64,000 nucleotides of DNA from DLKC01 sp002478885 (GCA_046329585.1 JAXLUI010000003.1:372001-436000), one strand, 5' to 3'. Shown: positions 1-9,239, counted from the stretch's first letter. Numbers and translations: made by a program. Notes: a model not told the origin generated them from the letters alone.

Positions 1-903
1 GATAGTGGTGTGCGAAGTACTGCAAGTGTGCAGGGTTCGCTGGTGATGTTTCCCATTTATGCATACGGCAGTGAAGAGCAACGTAAAAAATATTTACCCA
101 AACTGGCAAGTGGTGATTGGCTTGGATGTTTTGGCTTAACAGAACCAAACCACGGCAGTAACCCTGCGGGAATGCTTACTAACATAAAAGACGCAGGCGA
201 CTATGTAATATTGAATGGCGCAAAAATGTGGATTAGCAATGCACCCTATGCACAGGTTGCGGTGGTTTGGGCAAGAGACGAGGCCGGTGATATTCGTGGC
301 TTAATTGTTGAAAGAGGCATGGAAGGTTTTAGCACCCCAACGACCCATGGAAAATGGAGCCTCCGGGCAAGTGCAACAGGCGAATTGGTTTTTCACGATG
401 TAAAAGTGCCAAAAGAAAATATTCTGCCTAACGTAAAAGGATTAAAAGGTCCGTTGGGATGTTTAACAAAGGCGCGTTATGGCATTGCGTGGGGCGCCCT
501 CGGTGCGGCGATGGATTGTTATGACACATCATTGCGTTACTGCCAGGAGCGAATACAGTTCGACAAACCTATCGGGGCATTTCAACTGCAGCAGAAAAAG
601 TTGGCAGAAATGATCACCGAAATAACCAAAGGGCAATTGCTTGTTTGGCGATTGGGGGTATTGATGAGCGAAGGAAGAGCAACACCACAACAGGTAAGTA
701 TGGCTAAACGTAACAGTTGTGAAATTGCCACAAACATTGCCCGTGATGCCAGGCAGATGCTAGGCGGTATGGGCATTACCGGCGAGTACAGTATTATGCG
801 GCACATGATGAATCTAGAAAGCGTGATAACTTACGAAGGCACGCACGACATTCACTTGCTTATTACCGGTATGGATGTTACAGGTTTCAATGCTTTTAAA
901 TAG
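1..903 (+). CDS. Glutaryl-CoA dehydrogenase (acyl-CoA dehydrogenase family), 5'-truncated by window edge
   Basis: FAD-dependent oxidation and decarboxylation of glutaryl-CoA to crotonyl-CoA in lysine/tryptophan breakdown is the expected role. About 300 C-terminal residues are visible. The frame is open from base 1 (DSG-V-RS), so the GTG at base 10 is not a real start and the gene continues to the left. Motifs closely follow glutaryl-CoA dehydrogenases: the RS..SVQ segment carrying the substrate-binding arginine, IYAYGSEEQ, LTEPNHGS, KWSLRASATGE, and TYEGTHDIH, whose Glu (codon at 835-837) is the catalytic base. The product ends in NAFK. A general acyl-CoA dehydrogenase is the alternative, but TYEGTHDIH and the Arg favour the glutaryl enzyme. 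It is followed by shikimate kinase after 39 bp on the same strand. Confidence 0.9.
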   Translation, partial: DSGVRSTASVQGSLVMFPIYAYGSEEQRKKYLPKLASGDWLGCFGLTEPNHGSNPAGMLTNIKDAGDYVILNGAKMWISNAPYAQVAVVWARDEAGDIRGLIVERGMEGFSTPTTHGKWSLRASATGELVFHDVKVPKENILPNVKGLKGPLGCLTKARYGIAWGALGAAMDCYDTSLRYCQERIQFDKPIGAFQLQQKKLAEMITEITKGQLLVWRLGVLMSEGRATPQQVSMAKRNSCEIATNIARDARQMLGGMGITGEYSIMRHMMNLESVITYEGTHDIHLLITGMDVTGFNAFK

Positions 904-942
904 CAATGCTTTTTTTCCCATGCAAAAAAATAATCAAGAGAA

Positions 943-1488
943 ATGGCAGACTTACGGTATTCCTCAACAGGGGACAGTGGCATCAAAATTTTTCTCCTGG
1001 GAATGATGGGCACTGGTAAAAGTTTTTGGTGCAAAAAGCTGGCATCAAAGATTAAGTCGGGCGCTTACGATCTAGATTATATCATCGAGACCGCCGAAGA
1101 AAAATCGATCGCCGAAATTTTTGAAGAAGACGGCGAGGGATATTTTAGAAAAACAGAAGCGAAAATTCTCAGGTGGTTTGGCGAGAAAAAAAGCTTTGTT
1201 GTTGCAACCGGTGGTGGCACTCCATGCTTTCACGACAACATGAAATGGATGAATAAGAATGGCATTACAGTGTGGATCGATGAACCGGTAGACATTCTCG
1301 TTGAAAGACTCGTAAAAGAAAAAGAGCACCGGCCGCTAATAAGCAAATTGTCAAATGAAGCATTGCGGCAATTCCTGTCTGACAAACTAACTGAGCGTAT
1401 TTCTTATTACAGCCAGGCACAATACCATTTGTCTGGCGAAAAAATCAATGAACGTAGTTTTGCTGAAATCATAAAACAGCATGAATAA
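943..1488 (+). CDS. aroK: Shikimate kinase
   Basis: Phosphorylates shikimate to shikimate-3-phosphate with ATP in chorismate and aromatic amino acid synthesis; cytosolic. The 181-residue product has a P-loop GMMGTGKS at residues 20-27, DLDYIIE (shikimate-binding Asp), FRKTE (Arg of the shikimate site), the ATGGGTP Walker-B-like loop, and HRPLI in the lid with its Arg. Length is slightly above the usual 170 because of a 13-residue N-terminal extension. The ATG at 943 is the only Met before the P-loop region. The stop overlaps the DUF423 start by 8 bp, which suggests translational coupling. Confidence 0.92.
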   Translation: MADLRYSSTGDSGIKIFLLGMMGTGKSFWCKKLASKIKSGAYDLDYIIETAEEKSIAEIFEEDGEGYFRKTEAKILRWFGEKKSFVVATGGGTPCFHDNMKWMNKNGITVWIDEPVDILVERLVKEKEHRPLISKLSNEALRQFLSDKLTERISYYSQAQYHLSGEKINERSFAEIIKQHE

Positions 1489-1867
1489 GACTTTTATCAT
1501 CACGTCTGCCCTTGTTGGCGCACTAACAGTAGCACTCGGTGCATTTGGTGCACATGCATTAAAAGAAAGGCTGAATGAGTATGCACTTGGCATTTTTGAA
1601 ACAGCGGTCAGGTATCAGTTTTATCATGTTTTCGCCCTGATGATCGCCGGCATTTTATACCAGCAGTTTGAAAGTACTTACATGCTATGGAGTGGTCGCA
1701 TGTTTATTGCCGGCATCATTTTATTTTGCGGCTCTTTATATGCACTAACTTTTTTTCTTGCCAACAATAATCAAAACATGAATTGGCTCGGTGCCATTAC
1801 TCCTTTTGGGGGCTTGTGTTTTATTGCTGGGTGGATACTGCTTGCAATTTCCGTTATTAAGAAATAG
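1481..1867 (+). CDS. DUF423 family inner-membrane protein
   Basis: Small integral membrane protein of 128 residues with four hydrophobic segments (about 5-25, 45-65, 70-92, 100-125) and the family hallmark GAFGAHALK near residues 21-29. The family (YgdD-like) is widespread but its biochemical role is unknown. The start ATG overlaps the end of aroK by 8 bp, so the two are probably cotranscribed and coupled. The gene ends at the first paired repeat element. Confidence 0.9.
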   Translation: MNKTFIITSALVGALTVALGAFGAHALKERLNEYALGIFETAVRYQFYHVFALMIAGILYQQFESTYMLWSGRMFIAGIILFCGSLYALTFFLANNNQNMNWLGAITPFGGLCFIAGWILLAISVIKK

Positions 1868-1877
1868 TTTTTATGAA

Positions 1878-2047
1878 GCCGGCTGTTGATCCTGCATTAA
1901 GCTTCACTTGCGTCGCACCCTTGTACCACATATCAGTTATCAGCTTTTTTTTAACTAAAGTCTTCCGACTGATTTTTTTCTGCTGCCCGAGGCTATGCAG
2001 CACAAGTGAGTGACACAACAGGAGCTGAGCATTGATCAATTGCTGGC
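1878..2047. repeat. Composite repeat, A-type arm (-) facing B-type arm (+)
   Basis: Two copies of the dispersed 50-bp repeat lie head to head. The left arm (1878-1926, minus) has the GCGACGC core; the right arm (2000-2047, plus) has GTGACAC. The 73-bp spacer is not repeated elsewhere. The outer ends are GCCGGC and GCTGGC. The right end lies 6 bp from the STAS stop codon, so the element fills the gap between two convergent genes. Confidence 0.9.
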
Positions 2048-2053
2048 GACAAA

Positions 2054-2437
2054 TTAAAGTTCGTCATCGCCGTTAAGCAACTCGCGTTCCATTTCCTCCA
2101 TTTGCACAATATCCCACGCCTCGCTTTCACTGGGTGTAATGTTCATTAATTCTAACAAATCAAGCTCTTCGAACTTTTCTGCGAGGGAAGTTTGCATTTC
2201 GCAGATAACAAAAGAAGTATTATTTTCATAAAACGATTGCTGCAGGTTAACAAGTTTTGCTGCTGCTTCGTCATTAACCGTTTTTATTTGCTTCAGATTA
2301 AGCACAACATTACTCTTATCTTTCTGCAGTATTTCTTTGGCGGTGTTAATCAGTTGTTCTGTTAAATTGTCAGACAAATGAATCTCTTCGGGAGTAATCA
2401 CCGTAAATTTCTCTTTGGTATCAATTTTGAAATTCAT
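2054..2437 (-). CDS. STAS-domain protein (anti-sigma-factor-antagonist-like)
   Basis: A 127-residue cytosolic protein matching a single STAS fold: alternating beta strands and helices, with VVLNLKQIKTVNDEAAAKLVNL at the place of the conserved phospho-acceptor loop of SpoIIAA/RsbV proteins. Here the loop reads TVNDEAA and has Thr/Asn rather than a clear DSSG serine, so regulation by phosphorylation is uncertain. The tail is strongly acidic (EMERELLNGDDEL). No anti-sigma kinase or phosphatase lies beside it. It is divergent from clpC across an 89-bp AT-rich gap. Confidence 0.75.
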   Translation of the reverse strand: MNFKIDTKEKFTVITPEEIHLSDNLTEQLINTAKEILQKDKSNVVLNLKQIKTVNDEAAAKLVNLQQSFYENNTSFVICEMQTSLAEKFEELDLLELMNITPSESEAWDIVQMEEMERELLNGDDEL

Positions 2438-2526
2438 ATACCTTTATTGAACATTAACATAGTGTGAATAAAAGACGGGAAACAACGCTCAAAAATATTT
2501 GTTATAATTGTATAAATACTAAATAA

Positions 2527-5055
2527 ATGGATAATAACTTTTCAGCCCAGGTAAAAGAGATCATTTCATTTAGCAGGGAAGAAGCACTTCGGCTGGGAAA
2601 TGATTTTATAGGCACAGAACACTTGCTATTAGGGCTTATAAGGGAGGGTGAGAATACTGCTATAAAAATTCTTAAGCAGTTGAATGTAGATCTGTACGAA
2701 CTGAGAAAAGAAGTGGAACTGGCAGTGAAAGATAAAACAGGTAAAAACATTGCTAACATTAATAGTTTACCGCTAACCAAGCAGGCAGAAAAAGTAATTC
2801 GTGTTACTGTTCTTGAAGCCAAAGCTTTAAAAAGCCCATTGGTTGAAACAGAACACCTGATGCTATCAATATTGAAAAACAAGGAGAATATCGCGACACA
2901 AATTCTCGGGCAGTTTGATGTGGATTACGATATTTTCAGAAACGAATTAGGTATGGTACGAAGTAATGAACCTAAAAGTGAATACGCCGAAGAAAACGAC
3001 GACGACTTTGAAGATGAAAGAAAGAGTTATTCGCAGCAGGGGCGCAGTAAACAACAAGGTACTGCAAAAAGCAAAACACCGGTATTAGACAATTTCGGCA
3101 GAGATATAACCAAACTGGCAGAGACTGGTGCTTTGGACCCTATCGTAGGAAGGGAGGAAGAGATAGAAAGAGTGTCTCAAATACTGTCCCGGCGCAAAAA
3201 GAATAATCCGATTTTAATTGGAGAACCTGGTGTTGGTAAAACTGCCATTGTAGAAGGTCTTGCACTTCGCATTGTTCAGCGCAAAGTAAGCCGTGTATTA
3301 TTCGACAAAAGAGTGATTAGCCTTGATCTTGCGGCATTGGTTGCGGGAACAAAATATCGCGGCCAGTTCGAAGAACGCATGAAGGCCATTATGAATGAAT
3401 TAGAAAAAAACAGGGACGTTATATTATTCATCGATGAAATTCACACAATTGTTGGGGCCGGCGGAGCAAGCGGCTCGCTGGACGCAAGCAATATATTTAA
3501 ACCGGCGTTGTCTAGAGGAGAATTGCAATGTATCGGTGCCTCTACCCTCGATGAATACAGGATGTACATCGAAAAAGACGGTGCGCTTGATCGCCGTTTC
3601 CAAAAAGTATTGGTAGATCCTCCAAGCGTTGATGAAACAATTCAGATACTTACCAATATTAAATCGAAATATGAGGATTACCACAACGTAATCTATAGCG
3701 AAGAGGCGATAGACGCTTGTGTAAAATTAAGCGACAGGTATATGACCGACCGGCTGTTGCCTGACAAGGCAATAGATGTTTTAGACGAGGTTGGCGCAAG
3801 GGTACATTTGAAAAACATTAATGTTCCCCAGAATATCCTCGATCTCGAAAAGAAGATAGAAGACATAAAGCAGGAAAAAAATAAAGTTGTAAAAAGCCAG
3901 CGTTTTGAAGAAGCCGCAGCCTTACGCGATACTGAAAAACGTCTGGGCGAAGAGCTTGACAAAGCTAAAACCCAGTGGGAGGAGGAAAGCCGCCACAAAC
4001 GTTATCCAATAGATGAGGAGGCCATCGCTGAAGTTGTAAGTATGATGACGGGCATTCCTGTAAAACGCATGGTACAGGCTGAGACAGAAAAGTTGCGCAA
4101 AATGGCCGACGATATGCGCGAAATGGTGGTAGGACAGGACGAGGCCATTGGCAAGGTTGTTAGGGCAATTCAGCGTAACCGTGTTGGGTTGAAAGATCCG
4201 AAAAAGCCAATAGGAACATTTATATTCCTGGGGCCTACGGGTGTAGGTAAAACCGAATTAGCCAGGGCATTGGCAAGATATATGTTCGACAGTGAAGATG
4301 CCCTTATCAGGATGGACATGAGTGAATACATGGAAAAATTCACGGTGAGCCGCTTAATAGGTGCGCCGCCGGGATATGTTGGTTATGAGGAAGGCGGCCA
4401 ACTTACAGAAAAAGTACGGCGCAAACCTTACAGCGTTATTTTGTTAGATGAAATCGAAAAAGCACACCCTGATATCTACAACATCCTGCTCCAGGTGCTT
4501 GACGACGGTCAGCTTACAGACGGCTTAGGCCGGAAGGTCAACTTTAAGAACACGACCATCATCATGACGTCGAACATTGGCGTTCGCCAATTAAAAGAGT
4601 TTGGTGATGGTGTTGGTTTTGCAACTGCAGCGCGCATTCAAAACCAGGAAGAGAATAATAAGGCGGTGATTGAAAAGGCGCTCAAACGCACCTTCTCGCC
4701 CGAGTTTCTTAACCGGGTTGATGACATTGTAATATTTAATTCCCTTAATCAGGAGCACATTTTCCAGATCATTGATATACTAATGCGTGGTGTGCTCAAA
4801 CGTTTAGCCAATCTCGGTTTCAGTCTCGAGTTGACTGAAGCTGCAAAGAAATTCCTGGCAGAAAAAGGTTATGATTCTCAATTTGGCGCAAGGCCTTTGC
4901 ACAGAGCCATTCAGAAATATCTTGAAGATCCACTGGCCGAAGAAATTCTTAATATGAACCTTAAGCAGGGCGATATACTTATTGCCGATGCAGATGATGA
5001 AAATGGAAAATTAAAATTCAACTTTAAGAAAAAAGAGACTGAGGCAAATGTTTAA
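2527..5055 (+). CDS. clpC: ATP-dependent Clp protease ATP-binding subunit ClpC
   Basis: AAA+ unfoldase that feeds substrates to ClpP. The 842-residue protein has two N-terminal Clp repeats (about 1-145), an acidic linker, a first AAA+ module with Walker A GEPGVGKT at 232-239, a UVR-type middle segment (about 455-490, RFEEAAALRDTEKRL) typical of ClpC rather than ClpB, a second AAA+ module with Walker A GPTGVGKT at 569-576, and the C-terminal D2-small domain. Both Walker B sites (LFIDEIHT, LLDEIEKAH) are intact. No CtsR or McsAB genes are nearby, as is normal in Bacteroidota. A perfect terminator follows. Confidence 0.96.
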   Translation: MDNNFSAQVKEIISFSREEALRLGNDFIGTEHLLLGLIREGENTAIKILKQLNVDLYELRKEVELAVKDKTGKNIANINSLPLTKQAEKVIRVTVLEAKALKSPLVETEHLMLSILKNKENIATQILGQFDVDYDIFRNELGMVRSNEPKSEYAEENDDDFEDERKSYSQQGRSKQQGTAKSKTPVLDNFGRDITKLAETGALDPIVGREEEIERVSQILSRRKKNNPILIGEPGVGKTAIVEGLALRIVQRKVSRVLFDKRVISLDLAALVAGTKYRGQFEERMKAIMNELEKNRDVILFIDEIHTIVGAGGASGSLDASNIFKPALSRGELQCIGASTLDEYRMYIEKDGALDRRFQKVLVDPPSVDETIQILTNIKSKYEDYHNVIYSEEAIDACVKLSDRYMTDRLLPDKAIDVLDEVGARVHLKNINVPQNILDLEKKIEDIKQEKNKVVKSQRFEEAAALRDTEKRLGEELDKAKTQWEEESRHKRYPIDEEAIAEVVSMMTGIPVKRMVQAETEKLRKMADDMREMVVGQDEAIGKVVRAIQRNRVGLKDPKKPIGTFIFLGPTGVGKTELARALARYMFDSEDALIRMDMSEYMEKFTVSRLIGAPPGYVGYEEGGQLTEKVRRKPYSVILLDEIEKAHPDIYNILLQVLDDGQLTDGLGRKVNFKNTTIIMTSNIGVRQLKEFGDGVGFATAARIQNQEENNKAVIEKALKRTFSPEFLNRVDDIVIFNSLNQEHIFQIIDILMRGVLKRLANLGFSLELTEAAKKFLAEKGYDSQFGARPLHRAIQKYLEDPLAEEILNMNLKQGDILIADADDENGKLKFNFKKKETEANV

Positions 5056-5069
5056 ACAGGGTCATAATA

Positions 5070-5105
5070 AATTAAAAAGCCATCCTTTTGGATGGCTTTT
5101 TAATT
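5070..5105 (+). terminator. Intrinsic terminator of clpC
   Basis: A perfect 16-bp inverted repeat with a TTTT loop: AATTAAAAAGCCATCC pairs with its complement at 5090-5105. The stem itself supplies the T-run, and the mirrored A-run means it could also act on the minus strand for the facing lipoprotein gene. Confidence 0.9.
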
Positions 5106-5111
5106 TATGTA

Positions 5112-5157
5112 CCGGGCTGCAACAGTACTATCAGCTTTACTTGCGCTCGTTCCTACA
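5112..5157 (-). repeat. Degenerate copy of the 50-bp dispersed repeat
   Basis: The CCGGGC tail, AGCTTTACTTGCG middle and TTCCTACAAG head match the family on the minus strand, but the GCGACGC core is damaged. It lies between the clpC terminator and the end of the lipoprotein gene. Confidence 0.5.
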
Positions 5158-5231
5158 AGAATGATTCGGGTCGCATGCTGCAGCGGCTTGTTTTCTCGCC
5201 TGTCAAACTAAATGGCAAAGAGACCTTATCA

Positions 5232-6128
5232 CTATGGAGAAATTACCACCGAGAAGGTGCCATTTGTAACAGGGATTACAGCATTTCCACTGGCATCGTT
5301 GGTGAGCCCGGAGAATCGCCCGGTCATTAGCCTTGTTGTGCTGTTATAAGAATCAACTATCACCGTGCCCGCATTGGAAGATGTCGGATCGGTAATATTG
5401 ACATAAATAGGATTGTCAAGCGGGTCGTTCAATTCAAATCCGTTGAATTGGGGAAATGCTGCTTGAATGTCAAATGACCCAGGAGTTATTACCCCTCCCG
5501 GGAAAGAGACAAAAATGTAAAAAAGAGAGTCGGTCCCCAAAGTATGTCCGGCGAGGAACTGGTAACGAAACCCAAGCGTATCTAATGCATAGCTGGTGTC
5601 TATCGTTCCGTTGAAAGTAGAGCTATCTGTAAAGAATTGCCATGTGCCAACAGTAAGACTGTCAGTTCCTCCTCCCCCGGTTCCACCACCTAAGCCCGTT
5701 CCTGTGCTGTCTTGCACATTCACACTGAAAGTACATACTGAAGAATCAAAAGAAACCGAAAAACTTGAAAGTATAGGCAAAATAGGAGTGCCTATCGGCT
5801 TAAGCAAAATGGTATTAATTCCGGTTGTGTTGAAAAAGCCAGAATCTGCAAACATAAAGCCATTTTGGAGATCTGTTCTTATTGAATAGGAACCGGCATT
5901 TGTAACACTTACTTGTAATTCAATATAGGCAGTATCTGATCCGGGCAGCACGCCATTATAAAAGGTACCGTGAACAATGCTGGGCAGGCAGTTGCCTGAA
6001 CTATCTTTCAAAGTACCCGAAGCCGGCACTACAGTTTTCCCGCTCTCCAGGCTGTATTCCTTACTGCATGAACTTAAATAAGCAACAAAAGCTAGCGCCA
6101 GGAATGCAAAAAATATTTTACGGTTCAT
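5232..6128 (-). CDS. Predicted surface/periplasmic lipoprotein of unknown function
   Basis: The 298-residue protein has a lipoprotein signal peptide with lipobox LSSC and Cys21, followed by SKEYSLESGK. The body is rich in Ser, Thr, Gly, Asp and beta-type segments and has a glycine-rich hinge (GLGGGTGGGG, about 148-157) separating two halves. No enzyme motif is visible. I do not recognise the family; similar Ser/Thr-rich lipoproteins are common in Bacteroidota envelopes. It lies 32 bp after ldhA on the same strand, so cotranscription is likely, though a shared function is not implied. Confidence 0.8.
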   Translation of the reverse strand: MNRKIFFAFLALAFVAYLSSCSKEYSLESGKTVVPASGTLKDSSGNCLPSIVHGTFYNGVLPGSDTAYIELQVSVTNAGSYSIRTDLQNGFMFADSGFFNTTGINTILLKPIGTPILPILSSFSVSFDSSVCTFSVNVQDSTGTGLGGGTGGGGTDSLTVGTWQFFTDSSTFNGTIDTSYALDTLGFRYQFLAGHTLGTDSLFYIFVSFPGGVITPGSFDIQAAFPQFNGFELNDPLDNPIYVNITDPTSSNAGTVIVDSYNSTTRLMTGRFSGLTNDASGNAVIPVTNGTFSVVISP

Positions 6129-6160
6129 ATAAATAAAACGTTTGCTGTAAGCGAAAAATG

Positions 6161-7159
6161 TTATATCAATAACGCAAATCTGTTCTTTAAATTGTTTGAA
6201 GATAGCAGTTCCTGTACGCTGCCAAGTGTGGTTAAAGTGATTTGCGTGAGTGCTTCCTCAGTAAAAAAAGCCTGGTGCGCCGTAACCAGAACATTCGGAA
6301 AGCTGGTCAGTCTTTGTATGGTATCATCCTCAATAATAGTTTCGGACAGATCTCGGAAAAACAAATGCTCCTCCTGCTCATACACATCAATACCGAGGTT
6401 AGAAATGTATTTCATCTTCAGGGCTGCTATCACGGCTTTGGTATCAATTAGTCCACCACGACTCGTATTGATAAGCATCACGCCCTTTTTCATCTGCAAA
6501 ATGGTATCACTGTTAATAATATGCCTTGTTTGATCATTTAGTGGGCAGTGCAACGAAATGATGTCGCTTTGTTTCAACAATTCAAGCAATGGCAGAAAAC
6601 TTACGCCAGCAGCCTCAAGTTCTTTGTTGGCAATGATATCAAACGCAAGTACTTTGCAACCAAAACCCAGCATTATTTTACAAAACACCTGTCCTATATT
6701 ACCCGTTCCAATAACCCCAACCGTTTTGCCATACAGATCAAAACCTAGTAAACCATTAAGCGAAAAATTTTGTTCCCTTACCCTGTTATAGGCCTTGTGC
6801 GTTTTCCGGTTAAGGGTAAGAATCATCGCAACTGCATGTTCTGCCACAGCCTGCGGGGAGTAAGCAGGTACACGGCAAACTTTTATGTTCATGGTTTTTG
6901 CAATCTCAAGATTAACGTTATTGAAGCCGGCACAACGTAGCGCAATAACTTTTACTTTTTTTTGCGCCAGAATATTTATTACATCGGCGTCCACCCTGTC
7001 GTTTACGAAAACGCAAACAGCATCAGTATTGCTGATCAGGTTTGCTGTATGCGTGTTGAGCTGCATTTCAAAAAAATCCAGCTCAAAACCAAAGCTGTCG
7101 TTGTATTGTGTAAAGAATTCTTTATCGTAAGGTTGCGTCGAAAAAAAAGTAATTTTCAT
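6161..7159 (-). CDS. ldhA: D-lactate dehydrogenase (fermentative, NAD-dependent)
   Basis: Interconverts pyruvate and D-lactate with NADH. The product is 332 residues if started at the ATG at 7159. A longer reading would need a TTG at 7168, and the ATG start aligns with E. coli LdhA (MKLAVYST versus MKITFFST). Visible family features: ALRCAGFNNVNL (substrate Arg region), RVPAYSPQAVAEHAV, Rossmann motif GVIGTGNIGQ, SLHCPLN, NTSRGGLIDT (catalytic Arg), DVYEQEEHLFF (Glu), and TAHQAFFTEEAL (catalytic His). It is the first gene of a probable two-gene unit with the lipoprotein. Confidence 0.94.
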   Translation of the reverse strand: MKITFFSTQPYDKEFFTQYNDSFGFELDFFEMQLNTHTANLISNTDAVCVFVNDRVDADVINILAQKKVKVIALRCAGFNNVNLEIAKTMNIKVCRVPAYSPQAVAEHAVAMILTLNRKTHKAYNRVREQNFSLNGLLGFDLYGKTVGVIGTGNIGQVFCKIMLGFGCKVLAFDIIANKELEAAGVSFLPLLELLKQSDIISLHCPLNDQTRHIINSDTILQMKKGVMLINTSRGGLIDTKAVIAALKMKYISNLGIDVYEQEEHLFFRDLSETIIEDDTIQRLTSFPNVLVTAHQAFFTEEALTQITLTTLGSVQELLSSNNLKNRFALLI

Positions 7160-7197
7160 GTGTTTCAATCAGCTTTTTAACGTACTAAATTTTTTTT

Positions 7198-7357
7198 ACC
7201 GGCGACAACAAGTTACGAAGCTTCCGTTGTGTCACTCACTTGTACTGTATAACTGTGGGCGGCAGGCTTTTAGCTGCACTCGATGTTCATGGCTCATTGC
7301 TGTTATGTTGTACAAGTGTGCGACGCAAGGAACCCTGAAAGCTGTGATAAAGCCGGC
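7198..7357. repeat. Composite repeat, B-type arm (-) facing A-type arm (+)
   Basis: The left arm (7198-7245, minus) has core GTGACAC; the right arm (7310-7357, plus) has core GCGACGC. The spacer is 64 bp and the outer ends are CCGGC and GCCGGC. It lies between ldhA and the terminator of the CXXCH protein, both on the minus strand. Confidence 0.9.
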
Positions 7358-7391
7358 AACAAATAAAAGCATTTACTTTGAACACCTGCAT

Positions 7392-7430
7392 AAAAAAACC
7401 GCCGGCAAAATGCCAGCGGTATGATTTTTT
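7392..7430 (-). terminator. Probable terminator of the CXXCH/T9SS protein gene
   Basis: Stem ACCGCCGGC (7398-7406) against GCCAGCGGT (7412-7420), 9 bp with one G-T pair, and an A-run on the left that reads as a T-run on the minus strand. A T-run on the right may make it bidirectional. Confidence 0.75.
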
Positions 7431-7452
7431 AAGAAGCAAATACCAGTATTTT

Positions 7453-8367
7453 TTATTCGAGCACAATTTTCTTAGATGTTTTAACCCCATCGGCCCGAAC
7501 AATGGTTGCGATTAACATGCCTCTTCCAGCATTTGAAGGTTGAACAGGGAAAATGTTGTTGCCTTTGTTTAGCGAAACTTTCCCGGTGTAGATGATGCGG
7601 CCCTGTATATCTGTAAGAGAGATGTAACCGGATTGATTGTCGCCGGTGTTATTATACCTCATATAAACATACCCTGAATGTTGGTACACCACCAGTTCTG
7701 GCGTAAGATCGGGTTTAACTTTGTTGGCAAACACATCAACGGCTGATGCCGCATTTGTGATGGCAGCCGTGCCTTCTGCAACAACATAACTTCCTTTTAC
7801 AGGCTGGTCGCCGGTTGGCTTGTTATTGTTATTTACAAAATTGCAGGCAGTGTAAAACGTGATAGATCCAGTGCCTGCTGCTGGCGCCTTCCATGGAATA
7901 ATAACGGTGTCGCCTGTGAAGGGCGCGGTGTGTTCAATGTAATTGTGGCCAAGCACTACCCTGTTGGCCGTTCCTGCAGGAAGGTTATTTCTCCAGCCAT
8001 TTACGTTTGTTCCATTTGCTGTTGTGGCACTGGTAGTTTGGAAACCGTGCAATGGTGTTCCGGATGTGTGTTTGTAAATGATTACAAAATAATAGTTCTG
8101 ACCGGGCGTGTAGGCTGTTACAACTGTACTGTCGGGCCTAAAAAGCTTGGCTAAGATACTGGCACCAAAGTTTCCTCCACCATGACATTTGGTGCAGTAC
8201 ACGCTACTGTCGAATGGCGCACCTGTAACGTGCTCACCGTGACTTGCAGGGCCGTCTTTGTAAGAAATAAGTACAGAGGAAATACTAAGGATAACGGCGA
8301 AAACTATTATTGTGGGAAGTTTTTGCACAAATACCCTTTTACTAAGTTGGTAAAATTTCGAGCGCAT
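7453..8367 (-). CDS. Secreted CXXCH protein with choice-of-anchor-V-like (reelin-like) domain and T9SS sorting domain
   Basis: A 304-residue exported protein. The N-terminal signal/anchor segment spans about 17-35 (KLPTIIVFAVILSISSVLIS). A cysteine motif CTKCH follows at about 58-62, of the c-type haem-binding CXXCH form, in the context GAPFDSSVYCTKCHGGG. A beta-rich domain (about 70-200) resembles the reelin-like / choice-of-anchor-V family seen in Bacteroidota. The last 75 residues, ending in MLIATIVRADGVKTSKKIVLE, look like a type A T9SS C-terminal sorting domain. The protein should cross the outer membrane by T9SS, whose regulator PorX is encoded at 14.5 kb. Haem attachment is inferred from the motif only. 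Confidence 0.75.
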   Translation of the reverse strand: MRSKFYQLSKRVFVQKLPTIIVFAVILSISSVLISYKDGPASHGEHVTGAPFDSSVYCTKCHGGGNFGASILAKLFRPDSTVVTAYTPGQNYYFVIIYKHTSGTPLHGFQTTSATTANGTNVNGWRNNLPAGTANRVVLGHNYIEHTAPFTGDTVIIPWKAPAAGTGSITFYTACNFVNNNNKPTGDQPVKGSYVVAEGTAAITNAASAVDVFANKVKPDLTPELVVYQHSGYVYMRYNNTGDNQSGYISLTDIQGRIIYTGKVSLNKGNNIFPVQPSNAGRGMLIATIVRADGVKTSKKIVLE

Positions 8368-8600
8368 AAGTTTTTCTGATTTTTTGGTTAACGGTTATTT
8401 TTATTGGTATTGCAACTATATACTAAACAAGAAATTTCTGAAAGTGGTTGCTTGAATAATCAAACATACCGGGATAATTTTTTCGGTCTGAGAAGTCTTT
8501 TCTCACAATTTAAATGGTAATACCCAAAAATGTGTTCCAGTAGTGAAAAATGTTTAAAAATGTTTGGTATCCGGATAAGGTAAGGTAGTGAACCTGGCAA

Positions 8601-9239
8601 TTATTTGTACTGCATAATATTGATGCGTTCTTCACAAAAATTGTATTCATTAATATCATTGCTGCTCACGATCACAAGTTTTTCATGGCAATATTGTTCT
8701 ACGAGGTTGTTGTATAACTTATAACCTGCAGCATCCAGGTTGGTGCAAGGTTCATCGAGCAAGAGTACAGGAACATCACTGAAAACAGCCTGTGCCAGCT
8801 TGACTCTTTGCTTCATACCACTGCTGTAAAATCTTATTTGTTTACCCGCTGCATGCTTGAGGCCGATAAGTTCTACGGCGTTGTGTATACTTACAGACGA
8901 GATAAAAGGCTTAAAAGAAATATGAAACTCCAGGAATTCAATAGCAGTCATTTCCTCTACTATCTCCAGGTAAGGGGCAGCAATGGCAATTTCACTATGA
9001 AAATATTCCGAAATACGGGCAGATGATTCTTTTAAGAAGGATAGGCCTGATTTATCATACTCTACGGCACCTTCGCTTAGTTGCATGTTGGCTGCAATTA
9101 CCTGAAGTAGTGTGCTTTTCCCGCTTCCATTCGGTCCGGTTATTGCATACCTTTTCCCGGCCTCAAACGTGTGATTAAAATTTCTGAAAATCCAATCCCT
9201 GTTAAATCTTTTTCCTGCGTTTGTTAAGCGGATATTCAT
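8601..9239 (-). CDS. ABC transporter ATP-binding protein (stand-alone)
   Basis: The 212-residue ATPase has Walker A GPNGSGKST (about 36-44), a signature-like YSSGMKQRVKLAQA, Walker B VPVLLLDEP with Glu, and a switch SSND in place of the usual His. No permease lies beside it, so its partner is unknown. It follows lpxA by 46 bp on the same strand and probably belongs to the lipid A gene unit; a role in envelope lipid export or quality control would be a guess. Confidence 0.85.
   Translation of the reverse strand: MNIRLTNAGKRFNRDWIFRNFNHTFEAGKRYAITGPNGSGKSTLLQVIAANMQLSEGAVEYDKSGLSFLKESSARISEYFHSEIAIAAPYLEIVEEMTAIEFLEFHISFKPFISSVSIHNAVELIGLKHAAGKQIRFYSSGMKQRVKLAQAVFSDVPVLLLDEPCTNLDAAGYKLYNNLVEQYCHEKLVIVSSNDINEYNFCEERINIMQYK

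Noticed and set aside
7131..7145. GGTTGCGTCGA inside ldhA as another repeat copy
   Set aside because: Only about 10 bases match, without head or tail, within coding sequence; likely chance.
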